This document shows, piece after piece, positions 33,684 through 44,387 of a stretch of 64,000 bases of DNA (position 1 is its first letter; every line of letters starts with the position of its first letter). The position numbers were made by a program, and so were the translations under genes. Below the pieces are notes generated by a model. It saw only the letters and a program-made list of their open reading frames with translations, made no database searches and had not been told where the DNA came from. Source of the DNA: Ligustrum vulgare (taxonomy: Eukaryota; Streptophyta; Magnoliopsida; Lamiales; Oleaceae); assembly GCA_963555705.1 (NCBI GenBank), contig OY743184.1, forward strand, positions 32,374,614 to 32,438,613, read 5' to 3'.

Positions 33684-36636
33684 TAGGGTTGTCAAATGGG
33701 CCGGGTTGGGCCGGCTTGGCCCGTTTGACCATGACTCGTGTAAGTCCACAAGCAGGCAAACGGGCCTGCTCATGGCTTGTCCGTACGAGCCAGACTTGGG
33801 CCGGCTCGTGGGCCTTTTTTTTCCTTTCAAAGGGGTAACGACGACTGGAATAACTGAAAATATAAAAACTTAAATAAACCCTCCTCCTTTAATCCGGGCT
33901 TGGGACCGACTACATTTAATTTCTTGTAGGCGGAATTAAAATTGTACACTAACAAAATGTTATGTGTACAATTTTTTTATTTGAATTTGAAAGAAAGAAG
34001 TAAAAATACAGAAAAAGAAAAATGCATATATTATTTATAGCATAATACATAATTGTAAGGATAATAATTAATAATACAAAATAATTTACTCACCAATACG
34101 ATTGTTCTCCGAATTCCTTTGCCAGAATTTCACTTATCCTATTTTGTAACATTTTCTCTGCAAACTGCCAATCCTTCAAGTACATTAAGGCCTCCAGTAT
34201 GTCTTCTTTAAGCCTTGACCTATATTCAGATAACACTCTTCCACCTGCACTAAAACCAGCCTCCGATGCTACAATTGATACCGGAGGTGCTAGTAGATCT
34301 CGTACAATCATAGAAACAAATGGATATTGATGCTCGTTTAGTCTCCACTACTTAAGAATGTCAAAATTATTTCTCTTGTCCTTGTCTAACATGCTAAGAA
34401 GGTTGTGTGAAAATTACCTAGTTAACTCGCTTGGAGTTTCATCTGAACTATTAAATGTACAAGAAGAACTAGAACCACTGGCATGTGTAATAGAAGTTCC
34501 CTTCATAGTCATAAGGTAGGAAAGTAAATCACTGTCTTCATTTTGTATCACATTACTGGTGGGAGCAGTTCTTCTAACATTTTTGCCTGACTTTTCGGCA
34601 TTGAGCTTGTACATTTGACATAAACATTTTTTAAAATTTATTTGATATTGCATTTATTGTGTGTTTAGTTCCCTCTAAATTTATTCTAGGGTCCATAATC
34701 GTTGCTAATGGAAATAAAGTGGGTACATTTTCCTAATATTTTCTAAACTTAGTCTCCATTGATGAAATAATTTGCTTAAAAATAGGAAATGTTTTGTACT
34801 TGTTAAAATTATTAGCAATGCAATAAAAATGCTTAAACACTAAAGGATTAGTGGGATAATAAACATTAGATAATTCGTTTGTAGCATCGTAAAAGGGTTT
34901 CAAAAAAGTTTTAACATGAAAAATAAGTTCCCAATCATCAGCCCCCAAATCAAAACTTGGGCCATGTGAGTGCCGACCGTTGTAATATTCACATATTAAA
35001 TTCTCGTAACCTTGACAATGTTCAATCATTAAATAAGTTGAGTTCCATCTATGTCCTACATCTGTAACAAATGATCATGTTGGCATACCATTTTCTACAC
35101 AATGTGCATCAAAAGCTTGTTTTCTAGAAGGTGCTATCATAATGAAATTGCAAGCACACCTAATTTTTTTCAATTGATTTTCTATATGCTTAAGACCATC
35201 TTGAACTATTAAATTAAAAATGTGACACACACAACGAACATGAAACAAGACTCCATCAAATTCAGGATTCATGTGATTAGCTAATCTATCTATCACTGCT
35301 TTATTAACAGAAGCATTATCTAGTATAAAACTACGAACTTTACTATCACAGTTAAATTCTCTAAGAATTGCAAGTAGCACATTGAAAATATTTGTTGCAT
35401 TATGTGGGTAATCAATAACTTTAAATTCCATAATTCTTTTGTTCATTAACCAAGTATCATCAATGTAATGACAAGTAACAGCTACATAACCTCTATGATT
35501 ATTGCGAGTCTACAAGTCCGAAGTAAATGATAAGTTACCATTATATTTATTTAAAGCATCTATAAAATTTTGTTTTCTCTCAAAATATTTATTAATGCAA
35601 TCAGTTCGTAAAATATTTCTAGAAACGGGTTTATACCTGAGTTGGAGATACTTTTGAATGAATTTCATAATTGTGAACTTTCTACAATTGAAAGCGGGAA
35701 CTCACCACTCGATACGAACATGACCATCCCTTCTCGACGCGCTAGTTCTTGGTTGAAAACCCAATTGGTTAGACTCGATTGACCAAACTATAGAGTTGAT
35801 TGGTTTGCTTCAACCGAGCCCGATTTTCGACATGCTTTACAGTGTCTGTTGAGGTGTGTTGTGCCCCCACCCGTCGTCCAAGAGAAAAGTCCTCCGCAAG
35901 TTTTATATTGTGCTTTGAATACTGGATTCCCATCAGCGTCGATGGCCATTGTTTTAATCAATTCAAAAAATTCCAGCAGCTCGATTTTTTCACCCTTTTT
36001 GGATTTCTACTGGAGCCTGCCGTTGTGCTAGATGAGCCAGATCCATATGTAACAGCAACATCTTCATCAAAAATGTCATCCAAATTAAGAGGAATTCTAG
36101 TATCTATATCATCGATTTAATTTTGCAAATCCACCAAATTTTCAGGAATTGGAATATCGTTGAGACCGAAAAATTCATCAACAAATTGGTTAGAAGAATA
36201 ACCATAAGATTGTGAGTGTGCCATTAGAAATAATGAATTTGGAAATTTGAAATTGGAGATGGAAATGAAATATGGAATTTGAGACAATATTGAATATTGT
36301 TTATGAAAACGAAATATTATAGGCTATAGCACTATAAATTAGAATATAACTAGAAAGTAGAAATGTAGAATATTGCAATTGAAATTTGAGAGTTGAGAGT
36401 TGAGTTGAGAACTTGAGAGGATTGAAATCCAAATGAGCCAGCCCATTTTGGCCCGTTTGGCAGTTCGTTGGACTAGTCCACGAACTTCACTAGCCGAACC
36501 CGAACTGTCCAATACCTAAATTTTTTGTCCGGTCCAAGCCCAAGTCCCCTTTTTACGAGCCGAACCAAACTTTTAACGAACCGAACCGGGCCAAACTTAC
36601 GAATTCCCGAACTGTCCAGCCCGTTTGCCACCCCTA
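33684..36636 (-). mobile_element. hAT-superfamily DNA transposon
   Basis: 2953 bp. Terminal inverted repeats TAGGGTTGTCAAATGGGC (left) and TAGGGGTGGCAAACGGGC (right, reverse complement). Flanking 8-bp duplications CGATTGTG (33676-33683) and AGATTGTG (36637-36644) differ at one base. GGGCCGG-rich subterminal repeats on both sides. Encodes a broken hAT transposase on the minus strand. Confidence 0.92.
34090..36224 (-). pseudogene. hAT transposase (broken)
   Basis: ATG at 36224 opens MAHSQSYGYSS and stops after about 35 codons. The BED zinc-finger region near 35840-35960 keeps CGG and HLNRHCKAC, but the first Cys is Tyr. Middle blocks are FILDNASVNKAVIDRLANHM, LFHVRCVCHIFNLIVQDGLK and SLEM-type region YYPTNPLVFKHFY. 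The C-terminal dimerisation block is LLAPPVSIVASEAGFSAGGR (34311-34090). At least four stops or shifts separate these. Confidence 0.9.
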
Positions 36637-36805
36637 AGATTGTGCGTGTTCCAACTACTCGATCGCGCGATTCACCTGGAACAGTTTTACGCATTTTTTA
36701 AATTTTCATTTTGATTATTTTATTTATAATTTTGAACCCTAATGCAGCTAGGGCTAGTTTTAGGCGTATTTTACTTTATATTGTTTGTTTTTCATTATGA
36801 ACATT

Positions 36806-36900
36806 AGACAACTTTGATTATTGAGATTGAATTGAGTTTTTACTCTCTAGAAAGGAGGATTCATTTTCTTGTTCTTCAAGAAAAATTGTGAACTTATCAT
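36806..36900 (+). repeat. 95-bp direct repeat, copy 1
   Basis: Near-identical to 37308-37402; begins AGACAACTTTGATTATTGAG. It is part of the LTR of the deleted element. Confidence 0.85.
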
Positions 36901-37017
36901 ATAAAAATCTTTCCAAAAATTTCGAAAGTGTTTTTCGTGGTCGTTTCTCGTCCAAATCCAATTCCCTTTTTTCTGCCATACTCGTGGTCAAATTTTTTAG
37001 TAGTTAAAAAAATTTGG

Positions 37018-37250
37018 AAAAAACAACTCAGAAGTGTGAATAGGAAAGTTGAGCAGGTTGATGATGAGATTGTAGCGATGCGGGTGCAATTTGAGAGGTT
37101 GATGACTCAGATGGAGAAACGGGATGCAGGACGTGATCAACGACATTGAGAACAATCTCATAGTGGTTCAAGGGTCAGAAGAGGTCATCGACATGATGTT
37201 AGTATGGATGATGAGGACAGGGTAGTGAGACTGGCAGTATATCTTTGATG
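37018..37250 (+). pseudogene. Gag N-terminal fragment of deleted LTR element
   Basis: Reads RKVEQVDDEIVAMRVQFERL then MTQMEKRDAG, a coiled-coil segment like the N-terminal gag of chromovirus-type gypsy elements (compare MVQRFERLFGDVLSRLERL at 56730 on). A stop follows within about 45 codons. Confidence 0.6.
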
Positions 37251-37307
37251 GCTAGTGTAAGAAGGAGAAGGGATAGAGGAGATAGGTACGAAAGGGGAAA
37301 TAATAGG

Positions 37308-37402
37308 AGACAACTTTGATTATTGAGATTGAATTGAGTTTTTACTCTCTAGAAAGGAGGATTCCTTTTCTTGTTCTTCAAGAACAATTATGAACTTATC
37401 AA
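37308..37402 (+). repeat. 95-bp direct repeat, copy 2
   Basis: Second copy of the LTR segment at 36806-36900, followed by the true LTR end to 37678. The gag fragment lies between the two copies. Confidence 0.85.
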
Positions 37403-37683
37403 ATATTGTGAAGTATTTGGGGCTCAAATCAGAAACTTATCAAGGAAGTTGACATCCCTTGTGGCATTTCAAAAACCTTAGTTCTTCATTCTGCATCATC
37501 GATTCTTCACATCGTGAGTGTTGGGTCAAGTTCCTATCGTCAATTTTTCTATTCTTTTCTTTTCCATTGTTTTGTTTCTTGAATTCTTGCTTCTCGTGTT
37601 GTTGCTGAATTTATATCTTTCCTACAGTTTGTTTATTATTCCACATTTTTGTCGCATTTCCCGAGTGGGTTCGTATCACAAAC

Positions 37684-38340
37684 TATGCGAAGTTTTTGAA
37701 AGAGATGTTAACAAAAAAAAGAAAGAAAGAGGAAGTTGCAACAAGATGAAGAAGTGACATTGACAGAAGAATGCAGTGCAATCCTATAGCATAAGCTCCC
37801 TCCTAAATTAAAAGATTTAGAGAGTTTCACTCTACCTTGCTCTAAAGGAAATTCGTACATTTAAATGTTTTAATTGATTTTGGAGCAAGTATTAACTTAA
37901 TGCCATTATCTATTTATAGAAAATTAGGATAGGGGGATCCGAAATCAACTTCAATAATATTACAGCTGACTGTTATGACACTCAAGCACCCTCATGGAGT
38001 GGTTGAAGATTTGCTCATCAAAGTTGGAGATCACATCTTTCCAGCTGATTTCATCATGCTGGATTTAGAGGAAGATCGAAACATCACGGGGATCTCAGGA
38101 AGACCATTCCTAGCAATTGGGCGAGCTTTAATGGATTTTGAAAAGAGTGACATAATCCTGAGAGTGAAGGAAAACCAAGAAAGCTTCAGCTTGAATCATG
38201 CACACAAACAACCTTCATATCTCGAGGAATGCAAAAGGATTGACCTCAAAGAAGATGAAGACTGGAAATGTCACAAGACCAAGAAAAGAGATAATGGACA
38301 GAGTGGACTATTTGGAAGAGATAAAATGGAAATTTATTAA
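37684..38340 (+). pseudogene. Athila-like protease, copy B
   Basis: Continuation of copy B gag after the inserted element. Homologous to 27430-27990, with IDFGASINLMPLSIYRKLG (D-S-G is D-F-G) and LKHPHGVVEDLLIKVGDHIF, GRPFLAIGRALMDFEKSD. Open from 37975 to the stop at 38340. Confidence 0.85.
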
Positions 38341-38540
38341 TCTGGAGGCCGAAAGATGAACAAGATAATGTCTACATGTGTGAAAAGTGAAGGCCTAAAA
38401 AGTCTCTTTTCAAGCCACCATGAATAGTCAAAACATCAAAGTCAAGCCAATGACTACAAACAAGCACTTGTTGGAAGGCAACCCAATTTTCTTCCCTTTT
38501 TTTATTCAGCTTAATGTGAATTTATTTATTTATTTATTAT

Positions 38541-38820
38541 GACATGTCCTCGACAACCTGGTGGTTCTTCAGTCTCCGCTTTTGGGGGGCGAGAGTGCTT
38601 GGTCGCTTGGGTTTCCTTTTCCTCAACCAATTCGGTTGTGTCAACTTTGGTCTAACATTTTTTTATGAACATGCTTGGCTTGACAAAGATGGATATTCTT
38701 TGGAATGTTTTTTGTAATCTTCTGGTTTATGATTGACAGCGTCATTCCGAACGTTTGGAATCATTGTTAAGCGTCAGAATGTCAACTTTTTACGCTAGGA
38801 CCCTGAGTTGAATGTACTTT
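38541..38820. other. Unexplained 280-bp segment in copy B tail
   Basis: Breaks the alignment with the copy A tail (TTTATTTATT before, ATCATCATC after). Relatively GC-rich, begins near GACATGTCCTCGACAACC. No terminal repeats, poly(A) or clear target duplication; no protein I recognise. Confidence 0.5.
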
Positions 38821-39548
38821 TGGATCATCATCCAATACATGTCTAATTCCTAAAATTCCTTTTTGCCTTGATAAGACATATTCTTTAACAAGAAGATGCT
38901 AAAGGAACATTGGGAATGCATGTCTCCACCCCCATCACATTCAGATTGATTAGGGATGTCCTTAAACAGATCCCCTATTTATACTTTTTATGTGCTTGAT
39001 TGGATACGTTGAAGACAATGTATATTTTAAGTTTGAGGGATAGGTAAACTATTTTTTTCATTTTTATTCATCATGTATTAAAAAAATTGTTGTTTGCATG
39101 TTTGTGTTAAGTTAAATAGCATTGCTGGCTCATGATGTTATTTATCTGAAATTGCATGATTCATGAAATGTGGACATTTTTGTTATGCTTATATTAATTT
39201 TCTTCATGCTAGATATTTATTGAGCACGTGATCAACTTGATTATTGTGCAAATAGGTGGCACATGAATAGAAAAATAGGTTGTTAGTATGGAACCAAGAA
39301 TACATACCCAAACAAAAATACTACTCAATCACTAGACCTCTTAGATAGATAAGTTTGGGGAGTAGAACCAGTAGTAGATATTATTTGGGGATTTGCTGAT
39401 TCCATGTATGCAAAAACTATGTGTGGAGTGATCTTGACAGGTGGAAATTAGGTAATGACCAAATACTGGCAGTCTAATCCCCATTTTTAAAATATTGCAT
39501 AATGTAGGAACATGCATGCATACTTTACCTCTCTTTGTAGCCTTTTTT

Positions 39549-39652
39549 ACTTGAGTGAGTAAGCCTCTAACGGTATTTTAATACTTGGTACCATATGGTC
39601 ATCGGCCTAAAGCTCGTTGTATGGGTCACCTAGAAAGTTTAAGAGAGAAAGG
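39549..39652 (+). other. Structured-RNA-like block B1
   Basis: Counterpart of A1, with stem GTAT-TTTA-ATAC at 39573-39584 and a closing stem TAAGC/GTTTA that needs one G.T pair. A short deletion removes part of the second hairpin. Confidence 0.45.
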
Positions 39653-39759
39653 AAATTCATTTTGATTTATTTTATTGAAAAAAAAAGAAACAGAAAACAA
39701 AAAAAAGGGGAAATGTTGATCGGATATTACATACATTTGACACATTTTTTAGGACTCTA

Positions 39760-39880
39760 GTTGACTCGAGTTGTTAAGTCCGTAGGGGTATTTCTATACC
39801 TAGTGCCTTAAATTCATCTGACTTGGAAGTCACCTGCCTAACGCTCGTTGCAGGGATCTTCTAAAGACTTAATGGAGAAA
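39760..39880 (+). other. Structured-RNA-like block B2
   Basis: Counterpart of A2, with hairpin GGTAT-TTCT-ATACC at 39787-39800 and closing stem TTAAGTC/GACTTAA. Confidence 0.5.
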
Positions 39881-40479
39881 TGCATTGCATAATTTAGTTT
39901 TTAATAGGTTGCATAAGGGGATTGAGATGGCTAGTGGGTTTGCATTGCCTAGTGGATACTTGAACGTTGGGGCACTCAAAATAAAGGAGAATTGTCAAAA
40001 ACCTAGATAGTTGCTATTATTGATTAAACTTAGCCAAACTCATTTGAGAAAGACTCTCCCGGAGTAAGGTTTTACACATAGGGCCAGCGGTTGAGCGGGA
40101 GAGGACTAGTGATATAGAAAACAACCTTAGAAATATACCCCAGGTTAGTTAGAAAATAACAAGTTCGGAGGGATGTGCATCCCACGAGAGGGAAATTAAA
40201 AATTTGACCACTTAGGGTCGGGAGATCACCTATGAAGCGCATTGGACTGATTGAATTGACTAACCACATAGACGTCGAGAATTGATTAAATTAAGATATA
40301 TATAACATTCTTTGTAGACTGTTCAGGGATTATTAGTAGTTTTAAATACTGAAACATATACGGTAGGTTATTTAACATGTGTGAGTATTAAAAGTTTTCA
40401 TTAATTTTGTGTGTTATGTTTACTTGATTGTATTGCTTTATCTTATTCGATGATGAACAAGAGTTTAAATTTGGGGGTT

Positions 40480-42098
40480 TGATAAGTACGTCTTGGGTTT
40501 AGATTTAGAAATTTGCAAGTATTTTAGGATATGATATTTCTAAATTATGTGTTGATTTCGTTTGTTTTAGGAAAAACTCAATTTTGGATGCTTGTGGAGG
40601 CTAAACAGAGAAATGGACTAAAATCTACAAAAGGATTTAATTGCAAACAATTCATAGATGAGACAGACGATAAAATAAAGAACAAAGATGCCAATGATTT
40701 AATTTCATAATTGAAGAAACTTAAGGACCAAGTTGAATTATTTAAGAAATTTGAGGCCTTAAATGAAGACCCTACACTACTTGTAATTGGGCCTTTAAAC
40801 CCAATTGAAAATTGGACTAAAAAGGGCACTACTAGGAACTAAAGATGTCAGATGAATCATGGGAGAAGATATATAAACATGGAAAGGCAGAGAACTAGGG
40901 GGGAGTGAATTGAGTAAATGGCTACTGGATTAAAAAAGGGTGGATTGGAGAGCATACATATAGGAGGAAGCACGTGTACGGTGGGGGGTTAATCAAAGAA
41001 GTAGCTGACTGGGAATACACAAGTGCACGGGTCAGCATCTTTGGTTTTGGGGATTGAGTTGTGATTTTTATCATTCATCTATAATATATTAAAAAGGGCA
41101 GATTGATGGAATTTGGTGTGGACGGTTGGGACAAATCAAAAAGGAGAAGAGGAGAGCATGCTGGTTATACAAAAGGGAGAGTCGACTGACTGTGAAAAAA
41201 AAAAAGGAAAAATCTTCTTTTGTAACAAGGAGGAGGTCGGCTGCTTGAACTGAAGAGAGGGGCATGACTGGAGGAAATAAAAACGGCAGAAGACTAGGCT
41301 GAAATCAAATTGGGAGAAAGATAGTCGGCTAACTTGGTTCAAACGTAGCAGAATTCCAATTTCTTTTGTGCACTCAATCGGGTTATGTTTATCAATTATT
41401 TTATTGATTATTCATCAATTATGTCACTTTATGTATTGGATGAAGATAAAACTTGTTATTTATTATTTCAATTCAAGAACTAGTAGCTTAGGAAATTCTT
41501 ACATTCTTGATTAATCTGGCATGCTTAATTATATTACTTGATTGATTGACCACCAATTAAATATATTGTTGCTTATTGTAGTCTTAGAAAAGTCACAATA
41601 GGTTAGAACATTGCATGATTAACACATGAACATTAGATGTTAGGAATAACACTATGACATGTGCAATCTAAAGGATAATTGTATAATTTAAAGCGTTCTA
41701 AACATTCATATTCGGACTAGGAATAGATTCATTTCATCTTTTGGATAGATCTAATTTGTTTTGGAAAAAAAAAATAATTGCATTTGAATTATTTATTATC
41801 AAGTAATGCTTGAATGTTTTAAACTTCAAATTGTTGAATCGAGATAGATAATAAGTGGATTCAGATTTCAATAATGCTCCACATTCATATTTACTCAACA
41901 TTTTTATTTATTATTTATTCATTGCAATCTTTATAATAGATCAACAAACCATCTTTATATTTATTATTTCACTTAATTGAATCGAAAGAGCACTGATAAT
42001 TAGAACTAAAGCTTATTCCTTGTGGGAATGATAACTCTTAACTCATCACAACTAGTACTTGTCAACGATCCCGTACACTTGTGGGATTTACTCGAACA
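40480..42098 (+). repeat. Athila LTR2 (shared by copies B and C)
   Basis: 1619 bp from TGATAAGTACG to ACTCGAACA, preceded by TTTGGGGG and followed by a PBS. Aligns with LTR1. Confidence 0.92.
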
Positions 42099-42104
42099 AG
42101 TTTT

Positions 42105-42123
42105 TGGCGCTGTTGTCAGGGAA
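42105..42123 (+). promoter_or_regulatory. Athila-type primer binding site
   Basis: TGGCGCTGTTGTCAGGGAA, six bases after LTR2, close to the TGGCGCCGTTGCCGGGGA PBS usual in Athila/TAT elements. Confidence 0.85.
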
Positions 42124-42298
42124 TAACGGATTTAGTATATTTATTAGTTTACCTTTAATTCAATTAATTAATTAATTAATTTTTTAATTTTAATTTTTAA
42201 TTTTAATTTTCTTTTGATTATTTGTATCCCTTGTTTACTCTTCATATTGATAATTGAGTAGTATATGCTAGGATTTAAAGACCCTGAACTATTACCAA

Positions 42299-42518
42299 TA
42301 GATCTTAAAAGAGAAAGAACTTTTAGACAACGTAAAAGAGAACAAAGAGAATTGGAATATGGATAATAATCAAAATCCTAATCAAAATTCAACCAGTAGC
42401 AGTTCTCAATCTGAAATAGAAAGAACCTTTAGACAACGTAGAAGAGAATACAAAGAAAATTAGAATATTGATAATAATCAAAATCCTAATCAAAATTCAA
42501 CTAGTAGCAGTTCTCAAT
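42299..42518 (+). repeat. Tandem duplication at gag start, copy C
   Basis: The leader/gag-start segment containing GAAAGAACYTTTAGACAACG and ending CAGTAGCAGTTCTCAAT occurs twice head to tail (about 42303-42410 and 42415-42520). The second has ATG changed to TTG. Confidence 0.85.
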
Positions 42519-42570
42519 GATGCTCAAGCTCTAGTTGGGGATTATGTGAATCCGGTGCTTTTCCCATCAG

Positions 42571-43437
42571 TACATTCTTGTAGTAGTTGACTATGTATCT
42601 AAGTGGGTTGAAGTTGTTCTGTTACCTACAAATGATGGTTGCGTGGTGATGGATTTTCTGAAGAAATTCATTTTTACAGGGTATGGCACTCCATGGGCTA
42701 TAATCAGTGATTGAGGTAAACATTTTTGCAACAAGCAGTTTGAACAACTACTGGTAAAATATGGAGTGAAACACAGGGTTGCCACTCCATATCACCCTCA
42801 AATTAGTGGACAGGTGGAAATCTCAAACAGGGAACTCAAAAGAATCCTTGAGGTGACAGTGAATTCAACAAGAAAGGATTGGTCCAAGAAGCTTGATGAT
42901 GCATTGTGGGCTTATAGAACAGCATTCAAAACACCCATTGGAATGTCTCCATATCACTTTGTATTTGGGAGGGCATGCCATTTACCTGTTGAGATAGAGC
43001 ACAACGCTTTTTAGGCTGTGAAGAAGTTGAATTTTGATTTACAAGCAACAAGAGAAAAAAGGTTGTTGCAACTTAATGAAATGGATGAATTCAGGTTGGA
43101 AGCATATGAGAGTTCAAAACTATAAAAGGAGCGCACCAAAAAGTGGTTCGACAAGCATATTCAAAGAAAGGAATTTGAGGTTGGTCAACAGGTTTTATTG
43201 TATAATTCTCGCCTCAAATTGTTTTCGGGCAAACTGAGATCAAGGTGGTCGGATCCCTACTCGGTAACCAAGGTTTATCCATTCGGGGTAGTTGAAATCA
43301 CTCATGAGGAAAATGGCACATTTAAAGTGAATGGACAACGCTTGAAGCCTTATTGGGGTGGTGAATTCTCTAAAGAAAAGACCACCACTACTCTTGCATC
43401 ATTGGAGTACATCCCCGGAAAGTCGAGCTTAAGACTA
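42571..43437 (+). pseudogene. Athila-like integrase, copy C
   Basis: Enters mid-domain at YILVVVDYVSKWVEVVLL (first Asp). Second Asp is in AIISD, followed at once by a TGA; the Glu is in [16 protein letters not shown]. Then [20 protein letters not shown], a TAG at 43012 where Trp is usual, a frameshift near 43130, and a C-terminal part with SRWSDPYSVTKVYPFGVVEI and NGQRLKPYWGGE. The HHCC domain, RT and RNase H are absent. Confidence 0.9.
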
Positions 43438-43484
43438 TAAAGTTGAGCTGGAGTTGGAAATAAAAATTGAAAATTTATATCATC

Positions 43485-43706
43485 TAGTACCGTACGACCG
43501 CACTGATTTTATACCGCGTGGCCGCAACGTTTAAATTGGGCGCTGAACCAGTTTTTAAAACCGAACATTGCCCTCACCTCAACACACTCACCCGATGCCT
43601 CTCTCTCTCAAACTCACCCACACCCGAATTTTTCTTTGAATCTACATCTTTACACCACATTGGGTATAATATAACATCATCTACACACTCCAATCTCAAA
43701 TTCAAG
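43485..43706 (+). promoter_or_regulatory. LTR-like leader of the env-position ORF
   Basis: Two CpG-rich near-palindromes, CGTACGACCGCA (43491) and CGCGTGGCCGCAACG (43515), are followed by TTTAAATTGGGCGCTGAA. The same order occurs in LTR3 at 47676-47735 (CGTGCGGTCGCACG then AAATTTTGGCGACTGAA). A consensus donor CAAG|GTACGT follows at 43706. Confidence 0.5.
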
Positions 43707-44382
43707 GTACGTTTTGCCACAATTTTCTAATTTCATTAAAAGTTTCAAGTTTTGCCCTAATTTTTATAAATTCGATTTTGAGCTTGATGGAGATCGGGAA
43801 TAGGTAGCAATTGGTTTGATTGTTTTTGGGTATTAATTTTAGGAAAATTTGGGATTGATCCATGCATGTTCTGCTATGATTTTCACTAAGTTTATACAAT
43901 GCATACAAAGTGTTCGAGAAAATGCCAAAGTGTGATTTTTGCTCGAATTTGGGGAATCCACCTCAGCACTTATCTTCATTACATACCCTTCATTTCATAC
44001 ATACAATATTTTCATGTTTTGATTCATTGCAGTGCACAAAAAGCCTAGAAATTGGATTGCCCCATTGCACCTTCAAGGCACCATTGCAGCCTCGCTGCAG
44101 CCTCACTAAACACTTTCGTCCCTCTGCTTCTTGACCCAAATGACCTCCATTTAACCTGAATTTTTAGTATGTTATAGATGAGGTCATGTACTTTCTGATA
44201 CCCAGAGATGTCCTGGGAAAATTTTGATTTTTCAAGGTGATATCCGAGGACAAAAAGCACCACTCACTCACATTTTCTTCATTCCAGTTTGTGCATTTTC
44301 ATAAGTCTGAGTGTGTTTCTCATTATTTTTACTTTTTATACCTACTCTATTGAACCTAATATTGCCTAATCATCATTTGTAG
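43707..44382 (+). other. Putative intron before the env-position ORF
   Basis: Donor CAAG|GTACGT and acceptor CATTTGTAG|GTACA lie 676 bp apart; the ORF's ATG is six bases after the acceptor. Splicing of a downstream ORF from a subgenomic message is known for env-class elements; here it is inferred. Confidence 0.45.
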
Positions 44383-44387
44383 GTACA

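Larger units (their letters stand above)
33435..37678 (+). mobile_element. Deleted LTR retroelement inside Athila copy B
   Basis: Starts TGATGTGATCC, ends TTCGTATCA, and is flanked by CAAAC on both sides (33430-33434 and 37679-37683). Without the hAT insertion only about 1.28 kb remains: LTR sequence, a gag coiled-coil fragment (about 37018-37250) and LTR end again. The TGATGTGATCC start is shared with the gypsy element at 55228, suggesting a related family. Confidence 0.8.
38341..40479 (+). other. Non-coding tail of Athila copy B
   Basis: No gene. Same layout as the copy A tail: a decayed PPT-like module at 39010-39040, structured blocks at 39549-39652 and 39760-39880, and a functional-looking TTTGGGGG module next to LTR2. 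It has two segments absent from copy A, at 38541-38820 and about 39396-39490. Confidence 0.75.
29819..42098 (+). mobile_element. Athila/TAT-like gypsy copy B
   Basis: LTR1, leader, gag (31675-33429), protease (37684-38340), non-coding tail, LTR2. RT to integrase is deleted as in copy A. The gag-protease junction is split by a 4.2-kb LTR element (33435-37678). Order and spacing are otherwise as in copy A, so A and B descend from the same pol-deleted form. Confidence 0.85.

Noticed and set aside
34000..36300. hAT transposase as a domesticated host gene
   Set aside because: The element still has terminal repeats and target duplication, and the frame is broken at several places.
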